Part shown: piece by piece, positions 61,102-64,000 of the stretch | How the letters are laid out: each line of letters opens with the position of its first letter | How positions within the stretch are numbered: the stretch's first letter is position 1 | NCBI RefSeq assembly: GCF_011074885.1 | Contig: NC_054689.1 | Location: forward strand, 2,356,001-2,420,000 | Direction: 5' to 3' | DNA: 64,000 nucleotides | Origin: Brettanomyces bruxellensis | Lineage: Eukaryota; Ascomycota; Pichiomycetes; Pichiales; Pichiaceae | The notes under the pieces: model-generated | Seen by the model: the letters and a program-made list of their open reading frames with translations, nothing else | What the model was told of the DNA's origin: nothing | The model's database searches: none | Position numbers and translations under genes: made by a program

Positions 61102-63372
61102 TCAATACTCAGAAAGTCTCAGCTTCTGATTGATTTCATTTTGGCCCGTTCCCTTTTTAAAAAGTGGCTCTGGTGAGTGTTCTCTGGATTTGATTAAATC
61201 GGACTTGTAATCCAAAGAGAATGAATCAAAACCACCGAGAAGTTGTAATATGTCTGATTTTTGCGCTTTTTCAAGATTATTCAACTTTTTACGTAATAAG
61301 TCACCTGTTAGAATTCCGCTCTTTGCAAGTACAGCTAGCATTTTCTCCTCGCTGCTTTGCTGATTGTTCTGCTTCCGCTTCCAAAAAGCGCTTCTGCCTC
61401 TTTGGCTTTGATCTTCAGTTGCTTCAATATACACTCTTTCCATTTCATTGAACGAGGTATTCAATGTTTTCATAAATCTCTTTGTCTGTCTATGCTTAGA
61501 AGATGCGCATATCGTCATCCAGTTATCCTTGATAATATATCCAACGCCAAAACCATTGGATGACACGGGTCCAAAGCCAAACAATTTTAATGAAGGATTT
61601 CCACAGTTTGAAGTGGAGATAATTGTGTTGTTTAGCTTATCCCATCCGGCGTCTGCAAAAATGGATGGCATTTCATCAAGTTTTAATGAATCATGAACTC
61701 CATCAGCGACATCGTCAGATTCTAATGTTCTTGCATCGGACTCAGAACGGACCTCCTCATTCTCAGATCCATCAGATGGCACACTGAAATACTTCTTCCA
61801 AATACAGAAAAGGGCGTAAAGATGCCTATCTTGTCCCAACCCCTTGGCACAGTAACTTGTCCTTGAGTGATGCTTTTCGCATGCTGCCTTTAAAAGCTCG
61901 AGTTTCTCTTTAGCCGATGTAGTATCGTCCACAAATTTTGTAACGAACATATTTGATTCCTCCGAAACTGTTCTAATTGCTTCTGTTCTTCCGTGATAAA
62001 ACATTTTTGTCATTGCTGGCTCGTACGTTGATTCAATCTTGCCGTATAATGCATAGTATGCAAGCTGAAATCCCATTTGAACAAAAGCATCTGGAGACAT
62101 GCCCATTCTCTTGATCCTATCCTTGGCAAATCTTTTAAATTCCAATGTTGCAAATTCATTCTGATGGATCAAGTCGCTCAACCTTGTTTCTCCAAACCGA
62201 AGAGCAAGCGACAAATCAGTGGTTAGCTCCCATTCAAGCTTCCTTGGTGTAAAGTTATATTTGTTTGTGTATTTTGATTTGTTCAGCTCCGGATTTGGCG
62301 AGTATGAGGACCAAAGTGAGGGAGAATTATTGTTGATTGTTTTTGCAAATCTTAAGATTGAGTCTGTGTAGATGTCAGAAGCAAATCGCAAAACGGTATG
62401 GCCGTCAACACCAGTATGCTCAAAGTTTATGCCGCATTTTGCATCCTTGGTAAGAATTATCTGCAACTTATCGTACCATCTGTTCGTACAAGTTCCAACC
62501 TGAACACCGTTTTCTAATTTTGATTCTCCACATAGAAAGTTTTTTGCCATTTTAGTCAAATCATCCCCTGTGGCAATGTTATCCAAGACAATTATGAAAA
62601 GAGCATCATCAATAATCTTAAGTATGTTGTTGTTGGTCTTATTTTGTTTCATCTTGAGGCGTAACTTGGCCCAAACACGACGATTCTCAGTAGTAAGAAT
62701 ACCAAAACTCGATTTGGCAAGGTCTGAAATTGATGTTTTATCAGAATCCTGCACGATGTGTTTAAAGTTTCTCCTGATGTCCTCTTCGTTCATTAAAAGT
62801 TCATCGTCATCTGTCAACACATCAAACCAATAAAACTGAGATCTGCTGAGCACGACAATATGCCTAGACTGCTCGTCAGTCTGTAGCAAGCAACCTGATT
62901 GTGTGGGAATTCTTGCAGAACCGAAAAGTTTAGGGTATTGATCCATATCCAAAGCCCTGTTTCCTTTCAACATGTCAGGTGACAATTCCTTTTTCCGTAA
63001 CGCTCGAATAAATCTAAGTGCAGATGCCGTCAAGCTGGCAGCCCTTGAAATTTGAGTGGATTTCAAAGGTGTTGGATCATCCTCAATCATGACAAAAGGA
63101 TTGATATTTAACACCACAGGATTATCATAATTGAGATATGAATCATACCAAAACTGCTCTACATAAGAAGCCTTTGTTTTCGAGTATTCGATCAACTTCT
63201 TCTGAAGAATTGGTCCTGAAGTTTGAAGAAAGTTGTTGCATGCTTCAATTGAATCTTTGTGTTCTGCCTCAGTCTGGAGAGGCTTGAGAACTTCAAGATA
63301 CCTGTTAACAGTCTCTTCCAAATCAGGGATTGGCAACTTCTTGAGTTCTGATTGATGTGTGAATGTCGTCAT
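61102..63372 (-). CDS. YAT2: Carnitine O-acetyltransferase, Yat2-like
   Basis: Carnitine acetyltransferases move acetyl groups between CoA and carnitine, so that acetyl units can leave the cytosol or peroxisome for the mitochondrion. The 756-aa product has the choline/carnitine acyltransferase fold: 'LPIPDLEETVNRYLEVLKPL' at the start, 'YPKLFGSARIPTQSGC', and the catalytic His H319 in 'GINFEHTGVDGH'. It has no mitochondrial presequence and no C-terminal peroxisomal SKL, which fits the cytosolic Yat2 rather than Cat2. Its C-terminus ('LFKKGTGQNEINQKLRLSEY') also fits Yat2. It is shorter than S. cerevisiae Yat2 (923 aa). Yat1 cannot be fully excluded. Confidence 0.85.
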   Translation of the reverse strand: MTTFTHQSELKKLPIPDLEETVNRYLEVLKPLQTEAEHKDSIEACNNFLQTSGPILQKKLIEYSKTKASYVEQFWYDSYLNYDNPVVLNINPFVMIEDDPTPLKSTQISRAASLTASALRFIRALRKKELSPDMLKGNRALDMDQYPKLFGSARIPTQSGCLLQTDEQSRHIVVLSRSQFYWFDVLTDDDELLMNEEDIRRNFKHIVQDSDKTSISDLAKSSFGILTTENRRVWAKLRLKMKQNKTNNNILKIIDDALFIIVLDNIATGDDLTKMAKNFLCGESKLENGVQVGTCTNRWYDKLQIILTKDAKCGINFEHTGVDGHTVLRFASDIYTDSILRFAKTINNNSPSLWSSYSPNPELNKSKYTNKYNFTPRKLEWELTTDLSLALRFGETRLSDLIHQNEFATLEFKRFAKDRIKRMGMSPDAFVQMGFQLAYYALYGKIESTYEPAMTKMFYHGRTEAIRTVSEESNMFVTKFVDDTTSAKEKLELLKAACEKHHSRTSYCAKGLGQDRHLYALFCIWKKYFSVPSDGSENEEVRSESDARTLESDDVADGVHDSLKLDEMPSIFADAGWDKLNNTIISTSNCGNPSLKLFGFGPVSSNGFGVGYIIKDNWMTICASSKHRQTKRFMKTLNTSFNEMERVYIEATEDQSQRGRSAFWKRKQNNQQSSEEKMLAVLAKSGILTGDLLRKKLNNLEKAQKSDILQLLGGFDSFSLDYKSDLIKSREHSPEPLFKKGTGQNEINQKLRLSEY

Positions 63373-64000
63373 TGTACATATAGTTATACGTGGAAGGTTA
63401 AGAAGGTTTGAAAGTGTTTAAGAAAGGTCATTTTTTCCTACTAGATATTAATTATGTATAGATTATGTTTGATTTAAATACTGGAGGGAAGCGCTGGAAA
63501 AGCGCATTAGAAGCCGGTAATAAGGAAAGGAATACAAATATAAGAAATAAAAAAGTTTTTAATGGTCACACCAAATAAGTATTTGCGGCTAAAATGTATG
63601 GGCCTAGCGGTATTCCTTCTTTTGATGAATAGATCCCTAAATTTCAAGATTTGGAAAGCAGTAATAGAAAAAAGCAAATATCCAGTAGATAGCAAGAAAG
63701 CCTGGAAGCCTACTCTTGACCTTGGAAGTAAATAATATTTACTACAAATATTAGTCTATGCTCACTTCAGGAATATTTTTTTTGAGGATTTGTATTGTTT
63801 GAAGATGGTCATCGGTAATATGACGGTTGATCGGAGACCAAAGAAAAGTCAAGATAGGCGATGAATAATAAGCGATGCAAAAAAATGCGGGGAAGCAAAA
63901 TCAAAGTAAAAAAAAAGGAGAGTAACAGAAAAAAAATTGCTGGAATTAAAAGCGGAGTCCAGTTAGCGATATACAAGCAAAAAGAAATGCCGACAAATTA
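63373..64000. other. YAT2 upstream region, right window edge
   Basis: This 628-bp AT-rich and, at the right end, A-rich sequence contains the YAT2 promoter. Only short non-ATG frames are present. Another gene may begin beyond the window. Confidence 0.5.

Overview
The window is a gene-dense piece of a nuclear chromosome from a budding yeast (Saccharomycotina). Most genes are intronless and closely packed. Nearly every protein has a recognisable yeast relative, but the gene order is not one I recognise from Saccharomyces. CTG codons sit at conserved leucines (the kinase 'EVLEG' motif of DBF2 at 1277-1279; DNM1 L344 at 14415-14417), so this is not a CTG-Ser or CTG-Ala clade. eIF3d, the SF3b subunit p14/SF3B6 and an ankyrin+DIL protein, which Saccharomyces cerevisiae lacks as far as I know, point to a lineage outside the Saccharomycetaceae, plausibly Pichiales (Pichia/Ogataea/Brettanomyces-like). 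The species call is inference. The window comes from a draft assembly: one N lies at 43168 and one gene has a homopolymer-associated frame break.

Layout. 0-9.8 kb: DBF2 kinase (mitotic exit), DRN1 (intron-lariat turnover, with a small intron I infer), SFI1 (spindle pole body), eIF3d. 9.8-16 kb: PRE3 (proteasome beta1), RTT109 (H3K56 acetylation), DNM1 (mitochondrial/peroxisomal fission). 16-25 kb: YEN1 (Holliday-junction resolvase), UBP14 (ubiquitin-chain disassembly), MUM2/WTAP-like (mRNA methylation), a small membrane protein of unknown function. 25-31 kb: a GC-rich block with a ROD1/ROG3-type alpha-arrestin, split between two frames, and ATG18. 31-37.5 kb: THI4 with a TPP riboswitch in its intron, and an ankyrin/DIL protein. 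37.5-45.5 kb: VPS8 (CORVET), ERG26 (sterol demethylation), ARG4 (arginine synthesis, with a Gcn4-type site) and a small unknown gene. 46.6-55 kb: DDL1 phospholipase, SPP382/NTR1 (spliceosome disassembly), MIA40 (mitochondrial disulfide relay), YKT6 (SNARE). 56-63.4 kb: an unknown Ser-rich protein, ORC3 (origin recognition), SF3B6, YAT2 (carnitine acetyltransferase).

The most striking element is THI4. Its start codon is split by a 598-nt intron (AT|G), and the intron carries a complete TPP riboswitch aptamer (P1-P5, CUGAGA core). The unspliced RNA reads AUG-UGA, a start-stop dead end, whereas splicing both creates the usable AUG and joins it to the Thi4 frame. TPP control of splicing could therefore act directly on whether a start codon for the enzyme exists. 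Other things worth a second look are the micro-exon of DRN1, the alpha-arrestin frame break at G6 tracts inside a GC-rich island, and three sets of short tandem repeats. I see no tRNA, rRNA, transposon, CRISPR array or viral sequence.
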